Shown piece by piece: positions 11,511 through 22,692 of a stretch of DNA of 64,000 bases; position 1 is the first letter of the stretch; every line of letters starts with the position of its first letter. Source of the DNA: Symsagittifera roscoffensis (lineage: Eukaryota > Xenacoelomorpha > Acoela > Convolutidae); contig NC_087066.1 of assembly GCF_963678635.1 (NCBI RefSeq), positions 50,961,581 to 51,025,580 on the forward strand, read 5' to 3'. A program made the translations under genes and the position numbers. A model generated the notes under the pieces. It saw nothing but the letters and a program-made list of their open reading frames with translations, had not been told where the DNA came from and did no database searches.

Positions 11511-11740
11511 AATTTTCGACTTTTTCCTGAAGATGAATCAGAATTCGGCGTCCTTTATGATGAATCGGGATCACGTCCTTCATAAATTGTGTTTTTTCAT
11601 CACGTCGTTTTTTTCTTCCCCGATTCTTATGCATAATTGCATGAAATTGTGTTTTACCCACTGTTTGATATTGAAACTTGCATTTTCCATCTCACCTGTG
11701 CTCAGCATTTGGCAATGTTTTGGCTTATCTTTCACGAGTC

Positions 11741-12000
11741 TTATAAAATTTGCGATAGTAGGTTTCTTCCGATAAAAGTTGCTTTTTGATCGTTGACTAT
11801 GATAAATGTGGCTGATTGATTGGTCCTTCCCCCGGATTCCATCGCATGTTCCGGTGGGATATAATTGAATATGATCGAACTGTCATTTTTCCGCAAACGT
11901 TGTTCAGTTCTGTTGTCATCTAAAGACATTGGGTTTTCCGAATCGACAATAACGAATATTGCATCTAATTCTGTTTTTAATTTGACGATGTGTCCGTTTA
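11741..12000 (-). pseudogene. Gypsy relic B: probable aspartic protease remnant
   Basis: Between the gag zinc finger and RT, the minus strand reads IFVIVDSENPMSL and runs on into a frame (11,929-11,741) containing SATFIIVNDQKATFIGRN, with ATFIIV..KA.FIGR resembling the later part of retroviral-type proteases. VDSEN sits where the D(T/S)G active site is expected, with Glu in place of Gly. The assignment rests on position and this weak motif. Confidence 0.5.
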
Positions 12001-12179
12001 GATTGTCGTCTATTATTTTTGTTGAAATTTTTTTTGAAATGCTTCAAAAACTATTCCGCGGGATTTTTTCTCATACGTTATTGGATGTCAAATCGGCGAT
12101 TGCAACTGGGCTTTTTTCTTCGAAATCGTTGGTATGATCTTCTTCTTCTGTTTGTTCTTCATTTCTTTCGTGTAGATAA

Positions 12180-13080
12180 TTAACATTTGTAGACCTGCAC
12201 CCTTTTGCAAAGTTTCTCCGTTTTGCGCACTTCGCTCAAACTTATCTTTCGCCGGGTGTGTTTGCTAATGTTTGGTCTCGGTCTAAATGTTCGCTGCACA
12301 TGTAACAATGTTTTTGTTGTTGGGGTTTTTGTTGCTTTCAATTTTTTGTTCCACGTCTATAGTTTTGTCGTTTCTTTGGTTTCTTCCCCGTGAATTGTTT
12401 TGAAAAAGGGCTTGGCTGCCCGACCTCAAACTCGAACTGTAACTCGGTATTTCTTGTTTAATTGTAAATGACAATGATGGTCCGAATGGATTTGTTTTCA
12501 TCATAGTTTTATTATTTTCTATGCTTTTTTCTCGCAGGATGTATTCTACCAAATCTGCATGAAACTGCTCCAGCAATACATTTTTCCTTTTTTTATGACC
12601 AAAAAGTTTATACCCTTCAAAAGCGATGATTCGTTGTGCGATAGAAGTATCTTCTTGTACTCGCATTAGGTCTTTTGTCGTCGTAGCTTGTTTGTCTAAT
12701 CCCTGCGGTTTCTGCTGTACCTGTCGTTGCTCCTCTGTGCCTTAGCATAGAAATAAGTAGCTTCTTAATTTGCGTCTGGCTCGTCCCATGCAAATGATTT
12801 GCATAGAGGGCCTTTTTCGCGAGCTTCTTGGCATTTGTTTTCGCAATTGACTCTCTTTTCTTTGTTTCTCACCTCTCGATTTTTTTAAGGTTTCTGCCTC
12901 GCCGTGAACTTCCACTTAAATAATCGTCTCTTTCTATGGTTCCACTAGTTCTGGTTAGTCCGCAACCATCGGACCTCTATTCCGTCTTTTGCGAGCATTG
13001 TCATTTCTATGATTGCGCCCATTTCGACCATTCTCATGGCCGTTCTGCCGATGCTTTTTCCCAAAACGGACTAAAATTGA
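12180..13080 (-). pseudogene. Gypsy relic B: gag with degraded zinc knuckle
   Basis: Minus strand. SYLFLC and QRQVQQKPQGLDKQATTTKD (about 12.77-12.66 kb) lead into the open frame 12,666-12,283 containing RIIAFEGYKLFGHKKRK and LLEQFHADLVEY, a pattern typical of the capsid core of Ty3/Gypsy Gag. Basic and Asn-rich sequence follows, then CAAN and, in another frame, AKCAKRRNFAKGCRS near 12,236-12,190. The latter matches a CCHC knuckle in which the His is Asn. Upstream to about 13.08 kb the frame is basic and interrupted. This is the 5' coding end of relic B. Confidence 0.72.
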
Positions 13081-13111
13081 GTGTGTTTTGTATAAAACCT
13101 GCTGGTTAAGG

Positions 13112-13340
13112 CATGTCATACCGTGTGGTATGAGATATCTATAATAACGAATCCAAACGGATTGGTGAACTACAATTGTCGGTTCAGAACTCAGATAACA
13201 ACGACTAGTTCGTAAACTCTTTATTCAACGTCTGAGCGTTTACAACGTTATAACAACATCAATGTACAAGGTCAGCTGACCAATCTCAACGCAGTGAGGT
13301 TATACAAATATGGCGTTTGCCAATCCGGACTGCGGACTGG
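13112..13340 (-). repeat. Candidate degraded 5' LTR of Gypsy relic B
   Basis: Upstream of gag on the minus strand lies a G+C-richer block ending in GGTATGACA, followed by TGCCTTAACCAGCAGG. In element C the LTR end is followed within 12 bases by a similar CCAGCAGG. The block contains AATAAAGAG and TATAA-like elements on the minus strand. No second copy was found on the 3' side of the relic, so the outer boundary is a guess and the identification is tentative. Confidence 0.35.
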
Positions 13341-13671
13341 ATGACCTTCTCCAAAACGCTCCTGCCAATTTTGAGATTAAGGGTTCAAGAAAAAAAGGAT
13401 TTTATGGATAACTCCTGAATATGTGAAGTCTTCAGAATTTGTGCAGGGAAACTGATGTGGTAGTTTTGGTAGTGAAACTGCAATGATCGTGGCAAAAGTC
13501 TAAGTTTATGTCAAACAGACATTTTGAAGTTTATTCAAAATTTCCCTATCCGTAGAGCTTATTCTTAAGCAAAGCACCAACAGGTACATTCAGCTTTAGC
13601 TTAACCCTTTTTATGGTGCAAATTTTTTCAAAAAAATTTGTTTTTTTTATGCTTTCTTAAAAAACTAAATT
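13341..13671. other. 3' flank of the three-exon gene
   Basis: No gene seen. On the minus strand an AATAAA hexamer at 13,535-13,530 lies about 140 bases beyond the stop codon of the adjacent gene and is a reasonable polyadenylation signal for it. Confidence 0.5.
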
Positions 13672-15636
13672 CTAACCTTGAAGTGGAATTTTGAAGCGCA
13701 AGAAGAAAATGAAAGAATAAACAACCTGCAGACAGCTGATGTAGGTAGAGTTTAGATTCCTTTTGGCATTTTGTAAGAACGTTAGCTTCTCGGCTTGTGC
13801 ATAGGTGCGGTCTTCGTCGTAAATCAACCCTTTCGTTTTTTTGATAAAACCGATTTTGGGTCTCTGCTCCAAAAACTTCCTGTTCACCACGACCGTTGCC
13901 TCCTCCAGACCCGAAACGAAAGGAAAAAGTGTTTGGTAATCAAGCGCCTCCGTAACGTTGATTTTGTACCAAAGTCGCACCAGCGGAACAAAGTGGAAAA
14001 TTTGGGTGTCCTTCAAGCTGTTCAAAGCTCGATCCAAGTTGGAAATACTTTCCCCGGTTAGAAACTGACAACCGTCAAGACTGTGGACCCACTCTGCCCC
14101 ATCGTCGAAGCCTTTGGCAGATGGATTCAAATATCAAACACTGATCTTGACAATAGGAACTTTTTGGCCACTCTAAGCCCCCTTCCGCCGTCTTAACAAC
14201 CCCCCCCCTCCCCCGACATACCCCATTTTCGATTGTCAATGAAATTTATCGGCTCTTAACCATTTTCCCCTACATTTGATTTTCTCAGTTTTGAAAAACT
14301 AACTTTACGTTGCCATAATATCATGAAAAATTGCATGGTGAACAAACTAACTATTGTGAAAACATTTGTTCAGCATACTTTTTATTGTAAAATCACGCAT
14401 TCAGCCTTATGAGACTGCTAGAAAAATTAAAAATTTGAGATGTGGGGAGGGGGGGTGGAAAAAAACTGATTTATCGACCACCCGATTTATCGACCATTTT
14501 GAACAATTATGCTTAATACAATTAAACAAAAACTCGCAATTCTAATTATGAAATAGAAAAAAAAACGTTTTTCACTTTGAAGGATATTTTGGCAGTGTCT
14601 GATATTGTAATTTATTGTCGCCTACTCATCTGCACTCCAATATTTCTGGCCCTGTCATTGTTCAAAGTCTCCTTTATCACTGTTGCAACGTCTTTCGAAC
14701 TTGAAAAGGGGACAATGTGATACTTCTCCTGTTTTGACTGGATCAATTTCTCCAACCGCAATTCAGTGGTTTTGTTCATCACGCAGTAGATCACCCAGAA
14801 GCGTCTGGCAAACAACCAAAATCAGATGAAAACGTTAAGTTTCACCAAACTTTTGGTCGACTTTTGTTAGTTGCGGGCAGTTATATTTAGTCCACAGTGC
14901 CCGAAGAAACATCAATAAATTATTCGGAAGACGACATGTCACTAAGACGAAAACCGTTTTGATGGGACTTTAAGACGAAAACCGTTTTGATGGGACTTTA
15001 AGACGATAACCGTTTTGATGGGACTTTAAGACGACAATTTACGCAATTCTCCTCATTGTATTTCAGAGAAAAAGATTGATTTCGCTTCCATTCGAACAGT
15101 TATGTTTTAATGTTCATTTGTCGTCTGAATGTTTTGTCGTCTTAATGTCATGCCGTCTGATTTACCTAGCACCTGAATCGGTATCAGTCACTAACAGTCA
15201 GTTCTTAAGTATTTTGAAAATGTCAAAAAGGCTTTAACAGATGAGTCATTAGGAGTCGCCTAATTTCGTAAAAAAGGGACACTTTCAAAATGCGTCAAAA
15301 AGCACACGACGATTAGAAAGTTCCTTACCTGAAGTTTGAAGGCAACGGCTCATGATTCAAAATGGCCTTCGTGTTTAGGTAAGTTTGGTCCTCAAAATGC
15401 ATTGGTGGCAAATCGTTGCTTATTATACGAGTTAGATAAATCAATTTCTGACGAGATCCTTCAATCTTCTCTGGCTGAATGAAAGATGACTTGAAATCTC
15501 TGCTCATTTTTACTACCAGCGGTTGCCCGATGTCCTTACGTGGCGTGTCCAGACGCACCCAATAAAGCAAGTTTAGCATCAGCAACGCTGACACAAAGAT
15601 AACTCTTGCAGCAAAAGATGATAGAAGTTTATTCAT
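13672..15636 (-). CDS. Three-exon host gene: predicted type II membrane protein, glycosyltransferase-like?
   Basis: Model: exon 1 15,636-15,329, exon 2 14,804-14,626, exon 3 14,111-13,672. Together they give 927 nt, 308 residues and a stop. Donors are CAG|GTAAGG (15,328) and ATGA|GTAGGC (14,625). Acceptors are TTTGCCAG|ACGC and CCAAAG|GC. Both introns join in frame (phases 2 and 1), which is strong evidence for a real gene. Exon 1 starts at an ATG and has one hydrophobic segment (about residues 11-27, VIFVSALLMLNLLYWV) after a short basic N-terminus, a signal-anchor layout. Sequons NKT, NVT and NST suggest a luminal body. The motif AEWVHSLDGCQFLT (about 168-181) recalls the acidic Asp-Gly site of some glycosyltransferase-like proteins. 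I do not recognise the family firmly and the enzymatic role is inference. The hydrophobic C-terminus (VVYSFIFFLRF) follows a possible donor CAG|GTTGTT, so a further exon could replace it. Confidence 0.72.
14929..15158. mobile_element. 230-bp inverted-repeat element (MITE-like) in intron 1
   Basis: The ends are imperfect inverted repeats of about 22 bp, AGACGACATGTCACTAAGAC.. at the left and its near complement ending GTCATGCCGTCT at the right. Just inside the left end are three direct copies of a 28-bp unit containing AAGACGAAAACCGTTTTGAT (about 14,945-15,026). No transposase is encoded. No clear target duplication is visible. It lies wholly within intron 1 (14,805-15,328) of the three-exon gene and leaves both splice sites intact. 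Confidence 0.75.
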
Positions 15637-15761
15637 TTTAAAATCATTCGTTGCTCTTAGCTTTGTAAACTCTTCACATTGTACGTTGAATTCTAAAGGC
15701 GGAGAGCATGCTAAAAAAATATAACCAAGTTCACTAAATCATAACCAAGTTTACGGTTATA

Positions 15762-16493
15762 CAGCGCTGATTTTGCTGTTTTATTATCCGGACCAAATTT
15801 AAAACTAGAAAAAGCTAGAAATTTAAAACTAGAAATTTTAAAAAGCTAGAAGCGTTTTAAAAAGCTAGAAATTTAAAACGCCTTTTTCGAAAATTGAACT
15901 GTATTTAGGTAAAACTGATGTTGACAAAATTTGCTAGTATTTCAGCAGAGTTAATATGGTACAACTTTTTTTTGCTCAAAAATGTATGTCAAAAATGGAT
16001 CACTTTTGGCTTTTTTGATCAATCAAAAACTACGCCAAAACTACTGGATTGATCAAAGTGAGCCTCTTATGTAACAAACTTTAAGCTGGGTATGCTTTCC
16101 AAAACGTTTTATATTTTAATTAATTTTTGTTTGATAGACAAAAAAGGTTGTTTTTACTATATAAAACAATTCTTTTTAAACAATTTTCGCCATTTTTTGG
16201 AGAGTCTACCCTTCTTAATGCTTGTTTGGCTACTTTAGAGGCTCACTTTTATATAATTATGTCAGTGATCAACCAAGTAGTTTTGGCATCATTCTTGAAT
16301 GACTAAAAGAAGCACAAATTGATTTTTTTTTGGGTTAAAAGTTTGGGCCAGAATATCGCAAAACAAATTCCAAAACCATATTAATTCTACTTAAATTCTA
16401 AGCAAATTTTGTCTTCATAATTTTTTACCTATTTCAACGCGTTCGAAATTTTTAGTTTAATGCGCTTTGTCCGGATAATTCAAATCAGCACTG
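15762..16493. mobile_element. 732-bp Tc1/mariner-pogo-like inverted-repeat element, TA target duplication
   Basis: The left end is TA then CAGCGCTGATTTTG..TTATCCGGAC; the right end is GTCCGGATAATTCAAATCAG followed by CACTG and TA. The two ends are imperfect inverted repeats flanked by TA on both sides (15,760-15,761 and 16,494-16,495). Internal arms also pair: GCCAAAACTACTGGATTGAT near 16,031 against CCAAGTAGTTTTGGC near 16,275. CAGTG..TTATCCGGAC resembles pogo/Tigger-type termini, by recall. No transposase frame is present, so this is a non-autonomous, foldback-like copy. Confidence 0.78.
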
Positions 16494-16495
16494 TA

Positions 16496-16841
16496 CACTT
16501 CTTCCCATGAAGGTGGTTTTGACCAATATCAATATCATTAGCGGACTTAGGGGGAGGGGTGTGGGTGCGACGCCTCTCGCCTCAGGGATTCGAGGGGCAG
16601 CTAATTTTGATTAACTAATTTTGAGGTGGCAGCGTCTAAAGTGCTTAAAAACGCCTCATTTGGCATGTTTTTCTTTCAAGGGTATTTTCAGCGCTTTAGG
16701 AGGGCTCGGAAAATCAATTTAGTCAACCCTAAAAAAAAGGTCGATAAAAGATGCGAATGTTTTTTGAAAGTCCGAGCCCTTCGTCGAGAAAAACCTAGAT
16801 CCGCCCCCGGGCCCATATCGCTAATATTATTTTCTAAAACA
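16496..16841. repeat. Degenerate dispersed repeat shared with 38,330-38,530
   Basis: The segment around 16,700-16,745 (GAAAATCAATTTAGTCAACC then a poly-A run and GGTCG) is similar to about 38,470-38,520 (GAAAATCAATTTGGTCGACC then poly-A). Both are preceded by CTTTCAA/CTTTCGAAAG and AGGCG-type words. Ends are not definable. An open frame across it on the plus strand is not convincing as a gene. G+C is locally higher than in the neighbours. Confidence 0.4.
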
Positions 16842-17140
16842 GAATACTGAGCCCTGATTTAAATTAACCGAATATAACGTACATTTCGAAATTGAAACGC
16901 GTTGAAACAAAAAATGAACTGAACTTAAATTGGTTGGAATTTTACCAGAACTGCTATGGTCCATTTTTTCGAATGTTTCAGCAAAAATTCACCGTACTAA
17001 TGGATCAATTTGTTTTTTTTTAATTTAACCAAGAGTTACTCTAAAACTACCGAGTTAATTAATGAAAAAATTATATCAAAAGAAGCAACTCACACAGGCA
17101 ACCAAAGTTCAACAAAAAAATAAATTTCTTAAAATTTGTA
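16842..17140. repeat. Decayed second copy of the pogo-like element
   Basis: Read on the plus strand, CTGATTTAAATTAACCG, ATTTCGAAATTGAAACGCG and CTAAAACTACCGAGTTAAT follow the same order as the reverse complement of the right half of the element at 15,762-16,493. Substitutions are dense and the far end is lost. It lies about 350 bp away in inverted orientation, suggesting two nearby insertions. Confidence 0.55.
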
Positions 17141-18692
17141 AAAAAAAGAATATATTTTTGATTGATAGCCTAAAAAAATAAAAAGACAATTAAATAAAAT
17201 TTTAAATAAAAAGTTCGAAGCAATTTTTTAAATGTCAAACTGTCGAAACAAGCAAAAAAAACCGAAAATAAAGATTTTGTATTTTGCCTTCATGCTATGC
17301 TCAATGATATACTTGTGCTGTCGCTAGAATTCATAGCGAGAAAACCAAGGTCGTAAAAACTGAATTTTCTGGTGAACCAAGAACAGTATGTGAGAAAAAA
17401 CGAAAAAACCTGAAAGATCGAAACAAAGTTCACAAGTTGTTCAGGCGCTGTTTTAAAATCCATTTATTAATGTTTTCATTTTTGCGTATTTTATGACATT
17501 ATTATCTGCTTGTAAATACCGAAGTTTATGCCAGTTCGTTATTCTTTGTTGACTTCTAACATCCGATAATTACGGTTAATTTACGTATGAAATGAAATGT
17601 TGTAAATCTGCCACCCGAAACCGATCTACCTCAGAACCGAAACGAGGCAGAAATAACTTGCTAGAAAAAATTACAACTACGATGAGTTAGATCACAAAAA
17701 GTCTTCCGAATTACTAATTGAAAAATGTTTCAATATAGTAAAAAATAGTGCACCAACAAAAACCGATTATTTTTTTAAAACGAACAACCAAAGGAGATTT
17801 TTTTCCTCGAAAAAATTAATTGATTACAGGAAAAACTACCAACTGTGCTGAATAATATAAGAAAACAAAAAAACTAACGATGATCTATCCCTGCTATAAA
17901 AATCAATCGAAGACTTAATAAGCGACAAGAGTAAAATCGAAAAACTATCAAGCTACAAATTTTCATTTTTTGTATTTTTTATTGAAAATACTTTATAGAT
18001 AACAGAATTGGAGCGCATGCTAATAATTTTTAATCTTAAAAAACCCGAGCAAAAATTTTTCAATTTTAGATTTTTTCTAATATCACTGTACTTAAAAATT
18101 TGAAACATATCATGATAGAAACCATCGCATACAAAAAATATACTTGACTGGGTGCTTGAAGTGGAGCCAAATGGTAGATAAGAATCCCCGTTTTTTTCAA
18201 AAATTGTTTCAAGTGTAGAACAATTCCTTTCAACAACCTTGAAAAAGTTCTCGGTCTCCTTATTTACAAAAAAGTGATCCTAAAAAACCCAAAAATTGTA
18301 CTTATATCAAACACTCCGCAAAATTGAAAGTTTTTGAAATTTTTTTTTTTGAAAACATGATCGCCTATCTGTGAACGTATAATTGTTTAAACTTTAATTT
18401 CGATTTTCAGCATAACACGCAACTATTAATGCACTACTGTAATGTACTAAATCATTCCGAAGTCCAATTTATAGTTTTAATCAAAATATTGCTCCCTAAC
18501 TTCTTGTTTTTTTCCACAAGCATTTGAATTTACCAATCATATATTCCAACGGATAAAACTTTAAAAGTTAGTGTCGTAAAAAACCAATTATAGTAGGATT
18601 GATCAGTCGTTAAAAGCAGAAGTCGTAATAATCTTTAATCTTATTTTTAAGAGTTTTTTTTGTAAAGTTTGATGGGAATTTTGAGTTTCTTG
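17141..18692. other. A+T-rich intergenic sequence
   Basis: Poly-A and poly-T runs, no open frame of interest, no recognisable RNA gene or transposon end. I see nothing to annotate. Confidence 0.6.
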
Positions 18693-19223
18693 TTCTTCCG
18701 ACTTTCGATACGAAAGTAACGGAATATTTGTGCTCGTGGTGGGTTTTTTTTCTTCAGAGAAATTTCGACTTTTTAACTAGCCATTTTTGACGGAATTTTT
18801 TATATCATTCAAAAGGTATTGTTGTCCTGAGCTCAAACTTGAAAAGATATTTCACCTGTGATCATTGTCTGTAAAGTTATGGGGAATTAAAGATTGCCCT
18901 TTTGGCCAAATTGGGACAATTAACTCGCGATATATTTCGCGCTATTAACGCGTAAGCGGATGGTTAATCCGTCTTAAAATCGTTCCAAATTGGTTGAAAG
19001 AAGCTTATTTGCCATAATTGATTTGTTACAAGCAGCGAAATTTATCCTTTTGTACTTTATATGGCGTTTGGGGGGATGATTTTCATCAAAAATTTCAAAT
19101 TTTAGAAGAAAAAAAATTTATTTTGTTTTATCTCATTTATTTTTTTAATGTTATTACTGCTCCAGAAACCTTAAAAGGCAGTCGGAACATTCAGGGCTTC
19201 GCCCTGATACGAGAAGTCTTGTT
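18693..19223 (+). mobile_element. Hairpin-ended dispersed repeat (family H), copy 1
   Basis: About 530 bp. The 5' end is TTCCGACTTTCGATACGAAA, in which ACTTTCG and CGAAAGT form a hairpin. The 3' end is CAGTCGGAACATTCAGGGC then TTCGCCCTGATACGAG, in which CAGGGC and GCCCTG form a hairpin, then AGTCTTGTT. In the middle, TTCGCGCTATTAACGCG and neighbours form further short palindromes. There is no coding capacity. Other copies lie at 20,163, 23,117, 33,569, 36,675, 37,022 and 37,338. Confidence 0.8.
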
Positions 19224-20162
19224 GAGATTTGTGACTAAAATTGAAAGCTGCAAGCTGGTATTTATTCCATTCATTTTGAAAATAATCTTAAAACCTTATT
19301 CCTTGAATATTTAAGAATTGTAGTTATTCAAAATTTGATAAATCTACCAGAAAATTAAAGCTGACTAAGAAAATGACCAATGATTTTAAAACCCAGCAAC
19401 CAATTTGAAAAAATTATTGCTAAAAACGATACTACTGAAGATGATAAAATATCTTGCTATTTAGCTTAATGGAACATCAAGTTCATCAATATCGCTTAAG
19501 AACGACAGAGATGACCAGTGAAAGTTTGCAGTAACCGTCATAAAAACTGTTTTTTCTTCAAATTGAAAAGCACAATATGAATTACTACCGATTAAAAGCT
19601 TCTAAAACTGGAAATTTTGAAGCTGCAAGAAAAACAAAGAAAAATCGTATGATATCATCCTATGCCAAAATAGGTTATCCAAATTATCAATAAATATAAC
19701 ATTGCAGAATCAAAAACTTCTTGCAGCAAAATAAAAACTTTATATTTTTTGTAGAATAATTTCCAGGATCAACATCACAACATCAATAGACAAGGTGAAC
19801 TGAAAAGCTATCTAACCTGAAATACAATTAATTGCATGCAACATATATTTTTAAAAGTTTTACTTGGATAATAAAACCATTGCAGCCTATGAATCGATTG
19901 CGTGATTGTATATTGTTTTGATCTTTTGGAGTTTTTAGGTTGTTTCATTTCATTTTAACTTTGTATTAGCAATATACATACACTTCGTTTTGAACCTAAC
20001 ACTTCAAAAATTAATAAATTGCTTCTCTTTTCAAATTTTTTTCTTTTTCCGTTCAACGATGCAAATAGCATTGCACGAGATTTCATTTTACCTTGCTTAG
20101 GCCACTTGTATATATTTAATGCATAGTTTACAAAAAATGCGATAGTCAATGTACATGGCTGG
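19224..20162. other. A+T-rich intergenic sequence between family H copies 1 and 2
   Basis: No supported gene. Short open frames are A+T-driven. No terminal repeats or RNA genes recognised. Confidence 0.55.
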
Positions 20163-20683
20163 TTGTTCCGACTTTCGATACGAAAGTAACGGAATATTTG
20201 TGCTCGGGGTGGGTTTTTTTTTCTTCAGACAAATTTCGACTTTTTAACTAGCCATTTTTGACGGGATGTTTTTATATCATTCGAAAGGTATTGTTGTCCT
20301 GAGCTCAAACTTGAAAAGATATTTCACCTGTGGTCATTTTTCGTAAAGTTACGGGGGTTTAAAGATTGCCATTTTGGCCAATTTGGGACAATTAACGCGC
20401 GATATATTTCGCGCTATTAACGGGTAAGCGGAGAGTTAATCCGTCTTAGAAATCGTTCCAAATTGGTTAAAATAAATGGTTTGTTACAAGGAGCGAAATC
20501 TATCCTTTTGTACTTTAAATGGCGTGTGGGGGGATGATTTTCATTAAAAAATTTCAAATTTTAGAAAAAAAAAATTTTCATTTTGTTTGATTTCATTGAA
20601 TTTTTTAATGTTATTACTGCTCCATAAACCTTAAAAGGCAGTCGGAACATTCAGGGCTTTGCCCTGATACGAGCAGTCTTGTT
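20163..20683 (+). mobile_element. Family H repeat, copy 2
   Basis: Full-length copy in the same orientation as copy 1. It begins TTGTTCCGACTTTCGATACG and ends CCCTGATACGAGCAGTCTTG. The internal core AATTAACGCGCGATATATTT then CGCGCTATTAACGG is preserved. Differences from copy 1 are substitutions and short indels, notably loss of the GAAGCTTATTTGCCATAATT stretch near its centre. Confidence 0.82.
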
Positions 20684-22692
20684 AGGTTTTCGGGTTAAGT
20701 AAAAGCAACAAATATTGTATGATAAGTTCGAATAAAACGCCATTAAAACATCAAGGCAGTGATAGCTCCGAGTGTCTTTTAATAGCTACATAACTTTTTG
20801 CTTGATAAAAATCTAAATAAAGTTTCCCCTTCTACTTGCCAAATATAGTACGGAATGGTGAGTAATAAGAGTTTTGCAACTCAATAATAAGTCGAAACAT
20901 CAATTGCCTCCTTTCTTCTTGGATTAAACCGTTCAAAAATGGCTAAATAAAAGTCGAAGTTGACTGAAGAAACATCACACCGAACACAAAAACCACACCG
21001 ACTTGTGATCCATTTTTTCGTTCGTGTTAACAGAGTGTTTTGTTGCTGACCAAATGTAAGAAGACTGCTCGTAAAACATGGCAAAATGTTGTTTGTTCCG
21101 ACTGCACTTCAACCGGTATCGAATAATTTTTACCAAAGATAATATTGAAAAACCATAATTTTTGGACAATAACAAACAACGCTAAAAATTTGAGTCTTAC
21201 AGAATTAAAAGTGCCAATTTGTTTGCATATATTTAATTTTGAACGTTCGTGTGTTGGAGGATGATTTGCTACTAATAATTTATTCACGTTACTGTTTCCA
21301 CATTATAGATGAAATATTTAAAGCTCGCATAAACTACTCCAGAGCATCGTAAAATTGAAAATTTTCAAACCGTTTTTATACATCATAGAAGAAGTTCAAG
21401 CTTCAAACAAATATTTACCTCCTGAATTTTCTACAAAACTTAACAAAAAAATGGAGCTAATTTTTTTTTTAAAGTTTGAACGCAAGAGTTTCTTTTTTTC
21501 CTGAGGTAAAAACATTTTGAAGTTCATTAATTCTATTATATAAAGCATAATCACAACCACTTCAAGCATAATTATTCCGCACTTTATTTACTAGTCGGAA
21601 TAAAAAGAATAAAGGAGTAAAAAAAAAGTAGAATGCCAGTCTAATGGCTAAAGCACGAGGCAGAAACGGTATGGGCCGGGTTTGCCTTTTCGCAGAGCCT
21701 GGAAGTTTTAATTAACTTACAATTAAAACCGTATAAATAATCAGCTGAAGTACGAAATAAGTAGTTTCTGTTCAATTTGTACTTAGTAATGATCTGTGAT
21801 TTGTGTTGAATGCACGTTAAGTTAATGTAATCAAATTAATTGCCCTTCAAGCTTATTTATTTCGAATTTTATGGCCTTCAAGTCGAAAAAAAAGTAGTTT
21901 GAAATTATCTGCCAATCCAGTTTCGAGCTTTAATGATAACACATTGAGTAGCCTGGCGATGCACATAGTTGCGAAAATCTTTGAAATTTACTTTTAATCA
22001 AAAATCTTTTTAATAATAACGATCTTAATCTCCCTTTTTCATAGTAAATTTTGATCAAAAATAGAGCAATGTAATCGACTACGATCAATTTTTTTTGCTG
22101 GTAAATCTTTTTGTAAATATCACTGTTAAGCAGTCGAAATTTGGTGCTGTGACCCTAGAACAATTTTTTTTACTATATCCCCTGAGTAGCCTTAATTTTT
22201 AGCATTGGGTTAACGAATATGAAAATTGTATAATAAGAAATTTTTCATCTAAAATCAAAAAAATTTATGACCAGAGAGCTTCAAAAGCGTCGAAAAGACA
22301 AAAACTCCTTTATAAGTTTTTTAAACAATTTTCAAAATTTTTATGACAATTATATGTGTGGGCTGCATAGTTTGCATCTCATTTTGGATAATAAGCTCAT
22401 TGATAGCATCGTCAAAACATTTCAAATACTTCAAAGCCTAAAAACGTCAAATGATTAAATGACAAAACGTTAAAGCTGTATCTTGCTATTGAAAGTGGGG
22501 ATAAATGCGAAAAAAATAATAATTTTTAAAAAAAATTATTTTCCAAAAAAAAGACCACCAAACAGTACCTCACATACATGATGAAAACCCTTGACAAAAC
22601 GACCTTCCGGGCAGTCGGATCATTCCCTGATTTGAGCAGTATTGAAACATTTTAAAGGGAAAATGTTCTAGGCACGCTAAAAATTTGCGTGA
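20684..22692. other. A+T-rich intergenic sequence with a possible tRNA-like segment
   Basis: No convincing protein gene. Around 21,634-21,705 the plus strand has TCTAATGGCTAAAGCACGAG, which resembles a tRNA A box, and GGGCCGGGTTTGCC, a poor B box, with AGAGCC after it. This may be a dead tRNA or SINE head. Elsewhere nothing is seen. Confidence 0.4.

Noticed and set aside
12205-12393. Plus-strand frames across the 11.5-12.4 kb region
   Set aside because: They are antisense shadows of the Gypsy B gag and protease frames, which carry recognisable motifs on the minus strand.
18920-18965. Palindromic GCGCG/TTAACG clusters as a possible replication origin or CRISPR-like array
   Set aside because: They are the internal core of the dispersed family H repeat, present once per copy with no spacer-repeat regularity.
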